This document shows, in pieces, positions 19,866-29,472 of a DNA stretch of 64,000 nucleotides. The notes below the pieces were generated by a model. That model saw nothing but the letters and a program-made list of their open reading frames with translations, was not told the origin of the DNA and did no database searches. The position numbers and the translations under genes were made by a program. The DNA is from Rikenellaceae bacterium (lineage in GTDB: Bacteria; Bacteroidota; Bacteroidia; Bacteroidales; Rikenellaceae). The stretch is taken from positions 115,354 through 179,353 of the forward strand of contig JAGBFQ010000020.1 in assembly GCA_017936385.1 (NCBI GenBank), in the 5' to 3' direction. How positions within the stretch are numbered: the first letter of the stretch is position 1; each line of letters begins with the position of its first letter.

Positions 19866-20939
19866 ATGAAAGGTAGAGGATTGATAGGATGGCTGATGGT
19901 CGGCGTGCTTATGATGTCGACATCGTGTATGAAGTGGGAGTACGGACTGGAAGAGGAATTCGATACTTCGACTTCGGCCGAGGGGCTTTTTATTTGCAAC
20001 GAAGGCAACTTTCAATACGGCAACTCGACCCTCTCCTATTACGACCCTATCACCGAGAGTGTACAAAATGAGGTGTTCTATCGAGCCAACGCTATGAAGT
20101 TGGGCGACGTAGCGCAGTCAATGACCATTCGAGATGGCAAGGGGTGGGTTGTGGTCAACAATTCGCACGTGGTGTTTGCCATCGACATCAACACCTTCCG
20201 CGAGGTGGGACGCATAACCAACCTCACATCGCCCCGCTACATGCACTTTGTGTCGGATACCAAAGCCTATATTACCCAACTTTGGGACAACCGAATATTC
20301 ATTGTTGACCCCTCGCGTTACCAAGTTACGGGTTACATCGAGTGCCCCGGTATGACAATGGAATCGGGCTCGACCGAACAGATGGTGCAGTATGGCAAAT
20401 ATGTGTATGTAAACTGCTGGTCGTACCAAAACCGAATTCTGAAAATCGACACCGAAACCGACCAAGTGGTTGATGAATTGGTGGTCGGTATTCAACCCAC
20501 ATCGTTGGCTTTGGATTGCAATGGTAAACTTTGGACGCTTACCGATGGAGGTTACGAAGGTTCGCCATACGGACACGAAGCACCATCGTTGTATCGCATT
20601 GATGCCGAAAGTTTTACTATTGAACAGCAGTTCCGCTTTCGTTTCGGTGATGCTCCCTCGGAAGTGCAACTCAATGGTACACGTGATAGGCTCTACTGGA
20701 TTAACCGCGACATTTGGGAAATGGATGTTACGGCTGACCGTGCGCCCGTGCGCCCGTTCCTGCCCGACAACGGAACAATTTATTACGGACTTACGGTGTG
20801 TCCGCGCACAGGCGATGTCTACATAGCCGACGCAATAGACTATGTGCAGCCGGGAATGATTTACCGCTACTCGCGTGAGGGCAAACTGTTGGATGAATTT
20901 TACGTGGGAATAACTCCCGGAGCTTTCAGTTGGAAATAG
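19866..20939 (+). CDS. btuG: BtuG-like beta-propeller B12-binding lipoprotein
   Basis: 357 residues with lipobox TSC near residue 21. The rest shows repeated beta-propeller blades (YncE/DUF5074-like), e.g. GKLWTLTDGG, DRLYWINRDIW, GDVYIADAIDY. In Bacteroides, BtuG is a surface propeller that binds cobamides with extremely high affinity and sits on BtuB. The order lipoproteins-btuG-btuB under a cobalamin riboswitch supports the call. No obvious damage in this gene. Confidence 0.85.
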   Translation: MKGRGLIGWLMVGVLMMSTSCMKWEYGLEEEFDTSTSAEGLFICNEGNFQYGNSTLSYYDPITESVQNEVFYRANAMKLGDVAQSMTIRDGKGWVVVNNSHVVFAIDINTFREVGRITNLTSPRYMHFVSDTKAYITQLWDNRIFIVDPSRYQVTGYIECPGMTMESGSTEQMVQYGKYVYVNCWSYQNRILKIDTETDQVVDELVVGIQPTSLALDCNGKLWTLTDGGYEGSPYGHEAPSLYRIDAESFTIEQQFRFRFGDAPSEVQLNGTRDRLYWINRDIWEMDVTADRAPVRPFLPDNGTIYYGLTVCPRTGDVYIADAIDYVQPGMIYRYSREGKLLDEFYVGITPGAFSWK

Positions 20940-20955
20940 ACCCTGTGCCGTTCGA

Positions 20956-23028
20956 ATGAAACCAATTTGCAGATACATACTCTCGACACTCCTTAGCCTG
21001 CTACCAACGCTCATGGTAGCGCAGGAGAGTGGTCGACGCGATTGGTCCACACGAGGAATTTCGATTCCCGAGGTGACGGTTTCGGCGGCGCGGACAATGA
21101 AGGACATCGGGACACAACAGACATCATTCGATTCGACGACACTCAAAGAGAACATTGCCCTATCAATGGCCGATGTACTGACCTACAACTCCTCGATATT
21201 TGTCAAAAACTACGGACGTGCAACCCTCTCGACGGTAGCTTTTCGCGGAACCTCGCCCTCACATACGCAGGTGTCGTGGAACGGAATGAAAATCAACAAC
21301 CCGATGCTCGGAATGACCGACTTCTCGATGATACCGTCTTACTTCATCGATGACGCTTCGCTGTTGCACGGCACCTCGTCGGTTGGTGAAACGGGTGGCG
21401 GTTTGGGTGGCTCGGTGAAGTTGTCGACCCGACCGGCTGCGGCACGTGGTTTTGGGGTGCAATACATTCAAGGCGTGGGTTCGTTCCGCACATTCGACGA
21501 GTTTTTGCGACTCACCTATGGCAACAAGAATTGGCAGGTGTCGACCCGAGCCGTATACTCGTCGTCGCCCAACGAATACAAATATCGCAACCACGACAAA
21601 AAGGAGAACGTCTACGACTCCGAGATGAACATCATCGACCAATACTACCCCATCGAACGCAACCGCAGTGGTTCCTACAAAGACCTGCATCTGTTGCAAG
21701 AGGTCTACTACAACACCTGTCGAGGCGACCGCTTCGGGCTCAACGCGTGGTACATAAATTCGAACCGTGAGTTAGCAATGCTCACTACGGATTATGGCGA
21801 CGACACAGAGTTCGACAACCGCCAACGCGAGCAGACATTCCGCGGAGTGCTTTCGTGGGACCACCTGCGCAAGGATTGGAAAGTAGGTGCAAAGGCGGGA
21901 TACATCTATACTTGGATGGCATACGACTACAAACGTGACCCGGGAAATGGCGTTATGACCTCGATGACCCGTTCACGCAGCCGAGTCAACACGTTTTACG
22001 GACGGGTGGACGGCGAATACTACATTGGCGAAAAATGGTTGCTGACGGCCAACCTCACGGCGCATCAACACATTGTCGAGAGTCGTGACAAGAACATAAT
22101 CCGTCAAGACGGCGACCGAGCCATCGTCGGCTATCGCAAAGGACGCATCGAGTTGTCGGGGTCGGTGTCGGCAAAGTGGCGACCCATCGAGCCGTTGGGT
22201 ATCGTACTGGTGTTGCGCGAGGAGATGTTTGGACGAGAGTGGACACCCGTGATTCCCGCGCTGTTTGTAGATGGCGTGTTGAGCAAGCGTGGCAACGTTG
22301 TGGCCAAAGCCTCGGTGTCGCGCAACTTCCGTTTCCCGTCGCTCAACGACCTATATTTCCTGCCCGGAGGTAATCCCGACCTACGCAAAGAGAGTGGCTG
22401 GACCTATGATGTGGGTGTGTCGTTTGCCGTGGGGCGCGAAAAGCTATACTCACTGTCGGGTTCGGTGAATTGGTTTGATTCGCGCGTCAAGGATTGGATT
22501 ATATGGCTGCCAACGCCCAAAGGTTTCTTCTCGCCCGAGAACGTCAAGGATGTACACGCCTATGGAGTCGAGATGAAGGCCGACTTGGAGGTCACACCCG
22601 CCACGGATTGGAACTTGAGTTTAAACGGCACTTTCTCGTGGACGCCTTCGATTAATTGCGGCGAGCCGCGTACACCAGCCGACAAGTCAGTGGGCAAACA
22701 GTTGCCCTACGTACCCGAGTTTTCGTCGTCAGTGACAGGACGAATCGGTTGGCGTCGATGGACTTTCACCTACAAGTGGTGCTATTACAGCGAACGCTAA
22801 ACCATGTCGAGCAACGAGCTAACGCTTTCGGGCAAACTACCGACCTACTTCATGAACAACCTTTCGCTCGAAAAGGCTTTGTCGTTCAGTTGGGCCGACC
22901 TGTCGCTCAAGGGGTGTATCAACAACCTATTTAACGAGGAGTATTTGTCGGTGCTGTCGCGCCCTATGCCCGGTATAAACTTCGAAATATTTGTAGGCAT
23001 TACGCCCAAATGGAACAAAAAACAGTAA
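20956..23028 (+). pseudogene. btuB: BtuB-like TonB-dependent receptor, interrupted by a stop codon
   Basis: Encodes a signal peptide, a TonB-box-like EVTVSA, a plug domain (about 60-170) and a 22-strand barrel, the outer-membrane channel for B12. The frame stops at TAA (22798-22800) after 614 codons, then continues in the same frame for 75 codons to 23028. The residues on both sides (CYYSER, then TMSSNELT) read as one continuous barrel strand, where a Tyr codon would be expected, so a single TAT/TAC to TAA change explains it. Lacking the last strands, the product would probably fail to assemble. A downstream ATG at 22804 exists but cannot make a receptor alone. Confidence 0.85.
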
Positions 23029-23033
23029 TTTGG

Positions 23034-23609
23034 CTACTTGACCAATAGGCCGAATATCAAGCCGCCAAACAGCGTACACGCTATCTGAACCCCGACAAAC
23101 ACAGCTACGGCTTTTGCTCCGCGCACGTTGCACGACACGGCAAATGCGTTGTAGCTCCAAATCCAATACAGCACCAACCACGCAGTTGCCCAAATTCCCG
23201 TGGCGCTCAACCACAGCATACTCGACTCGGGAATGGAGGTGACAACCATAGGATTACTGATAATCTCCATCATCACGTTTTGAACCGCAGGGATGAGCAT
23301 TGGAACCACCGTCGGCACTATCAACAGACGTGCAAAGGCCATTGTTCCGAGCATATCAATCGGACGAATACGCGAACGCGACATCCACACTCCCGCCACA
23401 TACAACAACGCTGTCGGCAGCAGCCACGACACCACATCGGCAACCAGCACGCGGCCGAAACCAACCGACTTCAGAGCGTAGTGCAGATAGCCGTCTTGCA
23501 CTACCCCGCCACTCCATTCGAGCAGTGCGGTGGCAACGATAAAAATAGTTCCAAGTATCAGAGCACGTGTTCCGGCAATGTAGCGGAAGGGGTTAAGCAA
23601 TCTATTCAT
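23034..23609 (-). CDS. Yip1-like five-helix membrane protein
   Basis: 191 residues with five hydrophobic segments, characteristic of the Yip1 domain family. ATG at 23609 is preferred to an upstream TTG: it overlaps the end of the DUF2089 gene by 8 bases, implying translational coupling. DUF2089 plus a membrane protein is a recurring pair; the role is unknown, probably regulatory or membrane-associated. It ends 5 bases from the end of the convergent btuB with no hairpin between them. Confidence 0.65.
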   Translation of the reverse strand: MNRLLNPFRYIAGTRALILGTIFIVATALLEWSGGVVQDGYLHYALKSVGFGRVLVADVVSWLLPTALLYVAGVWMSRSRIRPIDMLGTMAFARLLIVPTVVPMLIPAVQNVMMEIISNPMVVTSIPESSMLWLSATGIWATAWLVLYWIWSYNAFAVSCNVRGAKAVAVFVGVQIACTLFGGLIFGLLVK

Positions 23610-23886
23610 TATTTTGCAAGGTGTTAAGTTTATCAATCAGGTTATCCAAGAGGTTTCGCACTGTCGGGTAGCTCAATTTCATCTGAGTGGCCATCTCCTT
23701 GAGCGAGCCGCTACACCTTAAGAATGCCAACACAAATGCCATCTCGTCGGCCGAAAGGCGCAAAAGTGTAGGCAGAGGATAGTCACCCGTGATGGTTGTG
23801 TCGCACTCCTTGCAATGCAGACTTTGCACGTGCAGTTCGTTTCCGCACGATGGGCAGCAGGTTGGAATTTTTCGTTCGTTAGTCAT
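23602..23886 (-). CDS. DUF2089 family zinc-ribbon/HTH regulator
   Basis: 94 residues. The N terminus has a zinc ribbon (CPSCGNEL ... CKECD, residues 10-29) and the C-terminal half a helix-turn-helix (LKEMATQMKLSYPTVRNLLDNL, about 62-83), the layout of DUF2089. Probably a DNA-binding regulator, perhaps of its own operon with the membrane protein that follows. Confidence 0.85.
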   Translation of the reverse strand: MTNERKIPTCCPSCGNELHVQSLHCKECDTTITGDYPLPTLLRLSADEMAFVLAFLRCSGSLKEMATQMKLSYPTVRNLLDNLIDKLNTLQNNE

Positions 23887-23910
23887 ATCGAATGTTGAAT
23901 TTATTTATCG

Positions 23911-23918
23911 CAAAGTTA
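23911..23918 (-). promoter_or_regulatory. -7 promoter box of the DUF2089 operon
   Basis: Minus strand reads TAACTTTG, 24 bases before the ATG at 23886. Confidence 0.7.
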
Positions 23919-23974
23919 AATCTTATTTTAATAAAATACAAACATAATTTAATTTTATTAAACCACATTTACAA

Positions 23975-23999
23975 TTAAAGCACCCTACGGGTGCTTTAA
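23975..23999 (-). terminator. Terminator of the TSCPD gene
   Basis: A perfect 11-bp stem (23975-23985 with 23989-23999) with a 3-base loop, just downstream of the TSCPD gene. Confidence 0.7.
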
Positions 24000-24021
24000 C
24001 ATTTTTCCGAGAATATTTAGC

Positions 24022-24270
24022 CTAAAGGGCTCGCTCCAAGGCATACGACAGTTGGTCGGGACACGAAGTGCCCTTGCCATGACAGTCGATTCCACGCAAG
24101 CGACGGATTGCCTCCTCGATAGGCATACCAACAAGCAGCGACGCCACGCCCTGCGAATTACCCTGACAACCGCCATAAACCACAACATTACGAATCACTC
24201 CATCCTCAGTGGTGATTTCGAATTGTTGGGCGCAAACTCCTACGGGAGTATAATAAAATGTCTTTTTCAT
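24022..24270 (-). CDS. TSCPD domain protein
   Basis: 82 residues. Ends with the namesake motif TSCPDQLSYAL and contains VYGGCQGNSQG, as in the small single-domain family related to the C-terminal domain of vitamin B12-dependent ribonucleotide reductases (NrdJ) and NrdR-like proteins. Cys residues at about 13, 35, 63 and 70 could bind metal. Function unknown. Monocistronic. Confidence 0.85.
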   Translation of the reverse strand: MKKTFYYTPVGVCAQQFEITTEDGVIRNVVVYGGCQGNSQGVASLLVGMPIEEAIRRLRGIDCHGKGTSCPDQLSYALERAL

Positions 24271-24296
24271 ATCTATCGTTCTATTTTACCACACCA

Positions 24297-24304
24297 CAAA
24301 GGTA
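24297..24304 (-). promoter_or_regulatory. -7 promoter box of the TSCPD gene
   Basis: Minus strand reads TACCTTTG, 26 bases before its ATG. Confidence 0.65.
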
Positions 24305-24342
24305 CAACTACGCAGCAAATTTACAAGTGCTTTGGCCTTGCA

Positions 24343-24374
24343 TTTGGATTTTCCGAACAAAGTTGTTAACTTTG
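24343..24374 (+). promoter_or_regulatory. Promoter of the Xaa-Pro peptidase gene
   Basis: TTTG at 24343-24346, 20-base spacer, TAACTTTG at 24367-24374. Confidence 0.65.
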
Positions 24375-24416
24375 AAGAATCCAAACAACATCGTAACATC
24401 AAAAACAGACAACAAT

Positions 24417-25790
24417 ATGTTTAGCAGTCAAACCTACAAACAACGACGCGACACCCTTCGCACAATGCTCTCGGGTGGAGTCGCCCTCTTCGTTGGCAGC
24501 GTGGACGCTCCGGCAAACGCTCTGTCCAACACCTTCCGTTTCCGCCAAAACAGCAACTTCCTCTACTACTTCGGACTCGACATGCCCGACCTTGTAGCTG
24601 TGGTGGATGTCGACTCGGGCGAAGATATCATCTTCGGTAATGACTTGACCATTGCCGACCTTATCTGGACAGGCCCACAACCTACCATCGCCGAACTGGC
24701 GCAAAAGGTAGGTGTGACCATTACAAAACCGCTGTCGGAACTGCCCGAATACATTGCACGCGCCCAAGCCCTGGGACGCAAAATACATGTCACACAACCC
24801 TATCGCGCCGAAACCGCTGCAACACTCTATGCACTTAACCTCACTCAAGACATTCCCTCCGAGGAGTTGGTTCGTGCATCGGTTGCCATGCGCAGCATCA
24901 AGAGTGCCGAAGAGATTGCCGAAATGGAGGTGGCTTGCGACATAGGTTACAAGATGCACATGAAAGCTTTTGAGATGTGCCGCGAAGGTGAAAACGAACG
25001 ACGCATTGTGGGCGCTATCGAAGGTATCGCTCTGCAAGAGGGTTGGGGCGTTTCGTTCCTGTCGATTGTGTCACAACACGGCGAAACGTTGCACAACCGC
25101 AACTGCGACGGAGTACTCCAAAACGGACGTCTGTTGTTGGTTGACGCAGGAGCCGAGGCTCTGTCAAACTACACCAGCGACTTTACTAGCACAATGCCCG
25201 TAAGCGGTGTATTCACCCAAAAACAAAAGGATGTCTACAACATTGTGCTGGCCGCCAACAACCATGTATTCGACATCTCGCGTCCGGGCATGCCCTATCG
25301 TGACGCACACTTGGCCGCAACACGCATCATTCTCGACGGCATGAAACAACTCGGAGCCGTACGTGGCGACGTGGACGAGGCTCTGCAAGCGGGAGCTGCC
25401 TATCTGTTTATGCCCCATGGACTTGGTCACATGATGGGTCTCGACGACCACGACATGGACGAACTTGGTGAAATGTACGTAGGCTACGACGACGAAATTC
25501 GACGTAGCGAACACCCCTCGTGCAAAGCATGCCGCATGGCTCGCCGTCTGCAACCGGGAATGGTCGTAAGCGTCGAACCTGGCATCTACTTCATCCCCGC
25601 ACTGATTGACAAGTGGCGCGCCGAGGGCATTTGCAAAGAGTTTATCAACTTCGATGTGCTCGAAGGCTACAAAGACTTTGGCGGAATACGTCTTGAGGAT
25701 GACATGCTGATTACACCCGAAGGTAACCGCATGCTCGGCAAACGTCTGCCCATCACCGTCGACGAGGTCGAGGCCGTGATGAAACGATAA
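24417..25790 (+). CDS. Xaa-Pro aminopeptidase (M24B)
   Basis: 457 residues. Removes N-terminal residues preceding proline; cytoplasmic, two-metal enzyme with a pita-bread fold. N-terminal creatinase-like domain to about residue 170, then the catalytic domain with the metal ligands visible: Asp in LLVDAGAE, Asp in NYTSDFTSTM, His in HGLGHMMGL, Glu in SVEPGIYF and Glu in GIRLEDDM. Start at 24417 follows the promoter at 24367; the frame is open further upstream but has no signal there. Confidence 0.93.
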   Translation: MFSSQTYKQRRDTLRTMLSGGVALFVGSVDAPANALSNTFRFRQNSNFLYYFGLDMPDLVAVVDVDSGEDIIFGNDLTIADLIWTGPQPTIAELAQKVGVTITKPLSELPEYIARAQALGRKIHVTQPYRAETAATLYALNLTQDIPSEELVRASVAMRSIKSAEEIAEMEVACDIGYKMHMKAFEMCREGENERRIVGAIEGIALQEGWGVSFLSIVSQHGETLHNRNCDGVLQNGRLLLVDAGAEALSNYTSDFTSTMPVSGVFTQKQKDVYNIVLAANNHVFDISRPGMPYRDAHLAATRIILDGMKQLGAVRGDVDEALQAGAAYLFMPHGLGHMMGLDDHDMDELGEMYVGYDDEIRRSEHPSCKACRMARRLQPGMVVSVEPGIYFIPALIDKWRAEGICKEFINFDVLEGYKDFGGIRLEDDMLITPEGNRMLGKRLPITVDEVEAVMKR

Positions 25791-25803
25791 TCTCAAACTC
25801 GCC

Positions 25804-25855
25804 ACAAACAAAACTCCCTAACCATTGAATGATATGGTTAGGGAGTTTTGTTTGT
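25804..25855. terminator. Bidirectional terminator between pepP-like and patatin genes
   Basis: A perfect 21-bp stem (25804-25824 with 25835-25855) with a 10-base loop, between convergent genes. Confidence 0.85.
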
Positions 25856-25873
25856 CAATCATTAACCCAACAC

Positions 25874-26743
25874 TTACTCCACTCTTCCAGAACCAATGGC
25901 GGCGAGTTCGGGATGTGCTGCGAGGTAGTTTTTCATGGCGTCGTAGCCAATTTTGTAGATTTCCTCGAAGTTATCGAAATCAAAAGCCTTATATTGTTCA
26001 TTGGCGCGAGGTTCAATCAGGTGGTCACACAAAGCACCACCCTCCTCGGAGTTACTATTCATCAATGTGTGGAGTGTAAGAGTTGCCACATCGAGGATGC
26101 TTTCGACCACGGGGATATGTTGTGCGTCGGGGTGAACATCTACACCGATTAACAAGTCGCACTCCTTGCGGATATGCTGCGCAGGCAGATTATTGAGAAC
26201 ACCTCCATCGACGTAGTAGTGACCTTCTATTTCGATGGCTTCGAATACTCCGGGGATTGATGACGAGGCCAACACATAGTCCACCAAATGCGAACCATGG
26301 CTAATGATTTTCTCTTCGCTGTCGGTTATGTCGGTCACGCACACAAAATAGCGTCGCGGCAACGAGTCGAAAGTTTCAGGCAACTTTTGGTGTAAAGTTT
26401 TACGCACGTGTTTGAGTGAAGCAAAACCCAAACGTTTGCCTCCTATACCACGAGTGACCGGGCCAAGTATTCGTCGTCGGTCGTTATATCTCTCCTTGAG
26501 CACCAGGTCGTGAATCTCGGTAGGTGTCATTCCCGCTGCGTACATAACACCGACAAGTGCACCCATACTTGACCCGGCGATACAGTCCGCCTGGATACCT
26601 TGTTCTTCGAGTGCCTGAAGTGCGCCTATGTGTGCATAGCCAAGTGCGCCTCCTCCGCTCAGAACCACACCGATACGTGGCCGAGCCGACAACGAAGCGT
26701 GGGCCAGCAAGATAACCCATATTAGCAATAAGATTCGTTTCAT
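25874..26743 (-). CDS. Secreted patatin-like phospholipase
   Basis: 289 residues. A signal peptide (cut near SARP) followed by a patatin domain: oxyanion loop SGGGALGYAHIG, nucleophile elbow GSSMG (Ser near residue 62) and Asp in DGGVLNNLP (near 181), giving a Ser-Asp dyad. Probably a periplasmic lipid acyl hydrolase; substrate unknown. RssA-like architecture, without the extra C-terminal barrel of larger outer-membrane relatives. Confidence 0.9.
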   Translation of the reverse strand: MKRILLLIWVILLAHASLSARPRIGVVLSGGGALGYAHIGALQALEEQGIQADCIAGSSMGALVGVMYAAGMTPTEIHDLVLKERYNDRRRILGPVTRGIGGKRLGFASLKHVRKTLHQKLPETFDSLPRRYFVCVTDITDSEEKIISHGSHLVDYVLASSSIPGVFEAIEIEGHYYVDGGVLNNLPAQHIRKECDLLIGVDVHPDAQHIPVVESILDVATLTLHTLMNSNSEEGGALCDHLIEPRANEQYKAFDFDNFEEIYKIGYDAMKNYLAAHPELAAIGSGRVE

Positions 26744-26764
26744 AATAGTGCGTGTGATTTTCTA

Positions 26765-26772
26765 CAAAATTA
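26765..26772 (-). promoter_or_regulatory. -7 promoter box of the patatin gene
   Basis: Minus strand reads TAATTTTG, 21 bases before the ATG. Confidence 0.6.
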
Positions 26773-26797
26773 CGAAATGTGTTTGCGATTTGCAAAC

Positions 26798-26835
26798 AAA
26801 AAAACGCACGACAATCAAAATTCGTGCGTTTTTTT
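26798..26835 (-). terminator. Terminator of the 26855-27535 gene
   Basis: A 14-bp stem of A7CGCACGA type with its complement; symmetrical A/T runs allow function on either strand. Confidence 0.85.
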
Positions 26836-26854
26836 GCGTTTTTTTGACAGTATA

Positions 26855-27535
26855 TTATCTGTATTGTTGAATCGTACTATACATCAACTCCTTGTCTTCG
26901 TCGCTCATGGGACTTTCGCGGTAGAACACCATATCGCCATCCTTAGTGACAAACATCAACACAAACTTATTGTTAACGTCGGGCATCTTCCAAGCGTTGC
27001 GCAGACTGTGGTCGTTGTCGGCAAAGTTGAGCGAAGGTATGTTCTTGCCCAACACCATCTTCACCACCCCGCGAATCAGTCCCGACGGGAGTTTGGTATC
27101 GGCCAGATTGAGCACAGCATAACCCTGAATATTTGGACTGTATGTACGACCCTCCCAGCCAAGTTTACCATCTGCTTTAAGCTCTTTTTCAAGGTCACGG
27201 TTGGCGCTCTCTTTGACGTAGGATTCGGGGTCTACATAGAACAAGAACATGTGACGAGAGCCGTAATCGGGCAAATCAGATGGGTCGTTGCTCAGCGTAA
27301 CAACCGTGGGATTGCACACATGGTAGGGGTTTTCGGGTGACACGCTGTATAGAAATTCGCGGGTTACGGCATCGGGAGCCAGCGGGCGTGCCTTCTTACT
27401 TGCAAGGTTGTCACTCATCTCGTTATCCGAGAGTTTTTCGCGTCGTTCCCTATCTTGCTTATCGGCTTTATTTTGCGCCATCGAGGGCGTTGCTAATAGC
27501 AGAGCTGCGGCAATGAATATGTATTTTATTTCCAT
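26855..27535 (-). CDS. Secreted protein of unknown function
   Basis: 226 residues. Signal peptide cut near SMAQ, then a charged segment (residues 22-55) and a mixed alpha/beta body. I recognise no family. Phrases such as HMFLFYVDPES and NKFVLMFVTKDGDMVFYRES suggest paired beta strands. Probably periplasmic. Monocistronic, with its own promoter and terminator. Confidence 0.7.
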   Translation of the reverse strand: MEIKYIFIAAALLLATPSMAQNKADKQDRERREKLSDNEMSDNLASKKARPLAPDAVTREFLYSVSPENPYHVCNPTVVTLSNDPSDLPDYGSRHMFLFYVDPESYVKESANRDLEKELKADGKLGWEGRTYSPNIQGYAVLNLADTKLPSGLIRGVVKMVLGKNIPSLNFADNDHSLRNAWKMPDVNNKFVLMFVTKDGDMVFYRESPMSDEDKELMYSTIQQYR

Positions 27536-27573
27536 TTTTACGTTTTTGGGCCTTGTGTGGTATAATTTGTATG

Positions 27574-27581
27574 CAAATATA
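27574..27581 (-). promoter_or_regulatory. -7 promoter box of the 26855-27535 gene
   Basis: Minus strand reads TATATTTG, 38 bases before the ATG. The remainder up to 27813 is AT-rich; a weak 8-bp hairpin (27750-27757 with 27776-27783) may end the FAD oxidoreductase transcript. Confidence 0.6.
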
Positions 27582-27813
27582 GCACAAAACCATGAATATA
27601 TCCCACTACAAGAACGATTTATAATTATTTTTTCGCACCTTGCATGAGATTCCGAATATTTACAAGTAGAATAACGACGAAAAGAGCTTTCACATTGCTA
27701 AACGCACAAATAAAATCGGCGAATCACCAATATTTATCGACATAAAAACATTGTGTCAACACACCTTGGTGCATCGACACAATAATGTTCCGTTTTTCGT
27801 AATCGCTCTTTCG

Positions 27814-29367
27814 CTATCGGATTTGAGCACGAACTGCCTCTGCCACTCTCTCGCCATCAAGCGCGGCCGAAATAATGCCACCCGCATAACCTGCTCCCTC
27901 GCCTGCGGGAAAGAGCATCTCGACCGTCGGGTGCATCAAAGTCTGTTTGTCGCGGGGGATTCGGACGGGTGTCGACGTACGCGACTCAACGCCTATCACC
28001 ACTGCCTCGGAAGTCACAAAACCACGCATACGTCGGCCAAATGAGTCGATACCTTTGCGCAGTGAAGTGGCTATAAAGTCTGGCATCCATTCATCCAGAC
28101 GCGAGCAGGTAATGCCTGGAATGTAAGAAGTTTTGGGCAACGAATGACTTGCACGTCCCGCAACAAAGTCACTCACACGTTGGGCGGGTGCTATCTGACG
28201 CTCGCCACCCGCGGCGCGTGCTACGTGTTCGAAACGAGTCTGAAACTCCAAGCCCGCCAACACGCCAAACTCCTCGTGCAGGTGCGCAAAGTCCTCGGGA
28301 CGCACCTCCGTCACAATGGCCGAGTTGGCATAAGGCGAGCCACGGTGAGAGGGCGACATACCATTCACAACCGACTCCTCGGCCGAGGTCATTGCAGGAA
28401 CAATGAATCCTCCGGGGCACATGCAAAACGAATAGACACCTCGGCCGCCCACTTGATTGACAAGCGAGTAGGCCGCGGCGGGCAGATACTCTCCACGTTC
28501 GGGCATGTGATATTGTATGGAGTCGATGAGTCGCTGAGGGTGTTCGATGCGCACGCCCATGGCAAAGGGTTTAGCCTCGAGCAGAACGCCTTTGGCGTGC
28601 AACATTCGATAGATGTCGCGTGCCGAGTGTCCCGTGGCAACCACCACCGCAGCAGCATCAACCTTTGTATCACCAAGCATAACTCCACAGGCACGGCCAT
28701 CCTTGATAATAATATCTGTCACTCGACTGTCGAAGTGGAACGAGCCGCCACACTCGACGATACGTTTACGAATGGCGGCGATAATGTATGGCAGTTTGTC
28801 GGTGCCGATATGTGGGTGTGCTTCATATAGAATCTCGGGCGAAGCTCCGTAATAGACAAGAGTTTGGAGTGCCTTGTTGTAGTCGCCGCGTTTTTTGGAG
28901 CGGGTGAAGAGTTTGCCGTCCGAATAGGTTCCTGCCCCACCCTCGCCAAAAGCGTAGTTCGAGTCGGGATTCACCTCGCCACCACGATTGATGGTTGCAA
29001 TATCCGTCTTGCGAGTCGACACGTCACGGCCACGCTCAAAAATCATAGGACGCAGCCCCAACTCGATGAGTCGCAACGCTGCAAACAATCCCGCAGGTCC
29101 CGAGCCAATAATTGCCACGGGCGTAGCTCCCGCAACATTCGGATAATCAAAGTGCAACGGTTCGGGCATCGTATCACCATCCACAAATACCTCAAGCGAA
29201 AGATTCACCTTCACGGCACGGCTACGGGCGTCAATCGAGCGTTTAACCACACGAATAAGCGCCACCTGTGTATCTCGGATTCCAAGACGTCGAGCCGCCA
29301 GCGAGGTGTAGAATTTCGAATCGGCCGCCTGTTTGGGCGACAATGTGAGAGTTACGATTTGCGACAT
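27814..29367 (-). CDS. NAD(P)/FAD-dependent oxidoreductase (COG2509-like)
   Basis: 517 residues. After an N-terminal ~90-residue region (also found in this family) comes the FAD-binding Rossmann motif AIIGSGPAGLFAALRL (about 98), the FGEGGAGTYSDGKL signature (about 145), VVVATGHSARD (about 250) and a C-terminal second FAD contact, AGEGAGYAGGI (about 490). Cytoplasmic flavoprotein of unknown substrate. The ATG at 29367 is chosen because a promoter box lies 27 bases upstream; the open frame further upstream is antisense to the mannosyltransferase. Confidence 0.88.
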   Translation of the reverse strand: MSQIVTLTLSPKQAADSKFYTSLAARRLGIRDTQVALIRVVKRSIDARSRAVKVNLSLEVFVDGDTMPEPLHFDYPNVAGATPVAIIGSGPAGLFAALRLIELGLRPMIFERGRDVSTRKTDIATINRGGEVNPDSNYAFGEGGAGTYSDGKLFTRSKKRGDYNKALQTLVYYGASPEILYEAHPHIGTDKLPYIIAAIRKRIVECGGSFHFDSRVTDIIIKDGRACGVMLGDTKVDAAAVVVATGHSARDIYRMLHAKGVLLEAKPFAMGVRIEHPQRLIDSIQYHMPERGEYLPAAAYSLVNQVGGRGVYSFCMCPGGFIVPAMTSAEESVVNGMSPSHRGSPYANSAIVTEVRPEDFAHLHEEFGVLAGLEFQTRFEHVARAAGGERQIAPAQRVSDFVAGRASHSLPKTSYIPGITCSRLDEWMPDFIATSLRKGIDSFGRRMRGFVTSEAVVIGVESRTSTPVRIPRDKQTLMHPTVEMLFPAGEGAGYAGGIISAALDGERVAEAVRAQIR

Positions 29368-29393
29368 GGTGCAAGAAATGTTTTTTTTCGTCA

Positions 29394-29401
29394 CAAAGGT
29401 A
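29394..29401 (-). promoter_or_regulatory. -7 promoter box of the FAD oxidoreductase gene
   Basis: Minus strand reads TACCTTTG. Confidence 0.65.
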
Positions 29402-29418
29402 TCGCTTTTTCGCAGAAA

Positions 29419-29449
29419 TTTGAATACTCCGAGTAATTTGTTACTTTTG
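29419..29449 (+). promoter_or_regulatory. Promoter of the mannosyltransferase-pyrC unit
   Basis: TTTG at 29419-29422, 19-base spacer, TACTTTTG at 29442-29449. Confidence 0.75.
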
Positions 29450-29472
29450 TAGTCCGAAAAACATGCAAACGG

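Noticed and set aside
22804..23028. Separate gene starting at the ATG after the btuB stop
   Set aside because: It continues the btuB frame and barrel pattern exactly and has no signal, promoter or ribosome site of its own.
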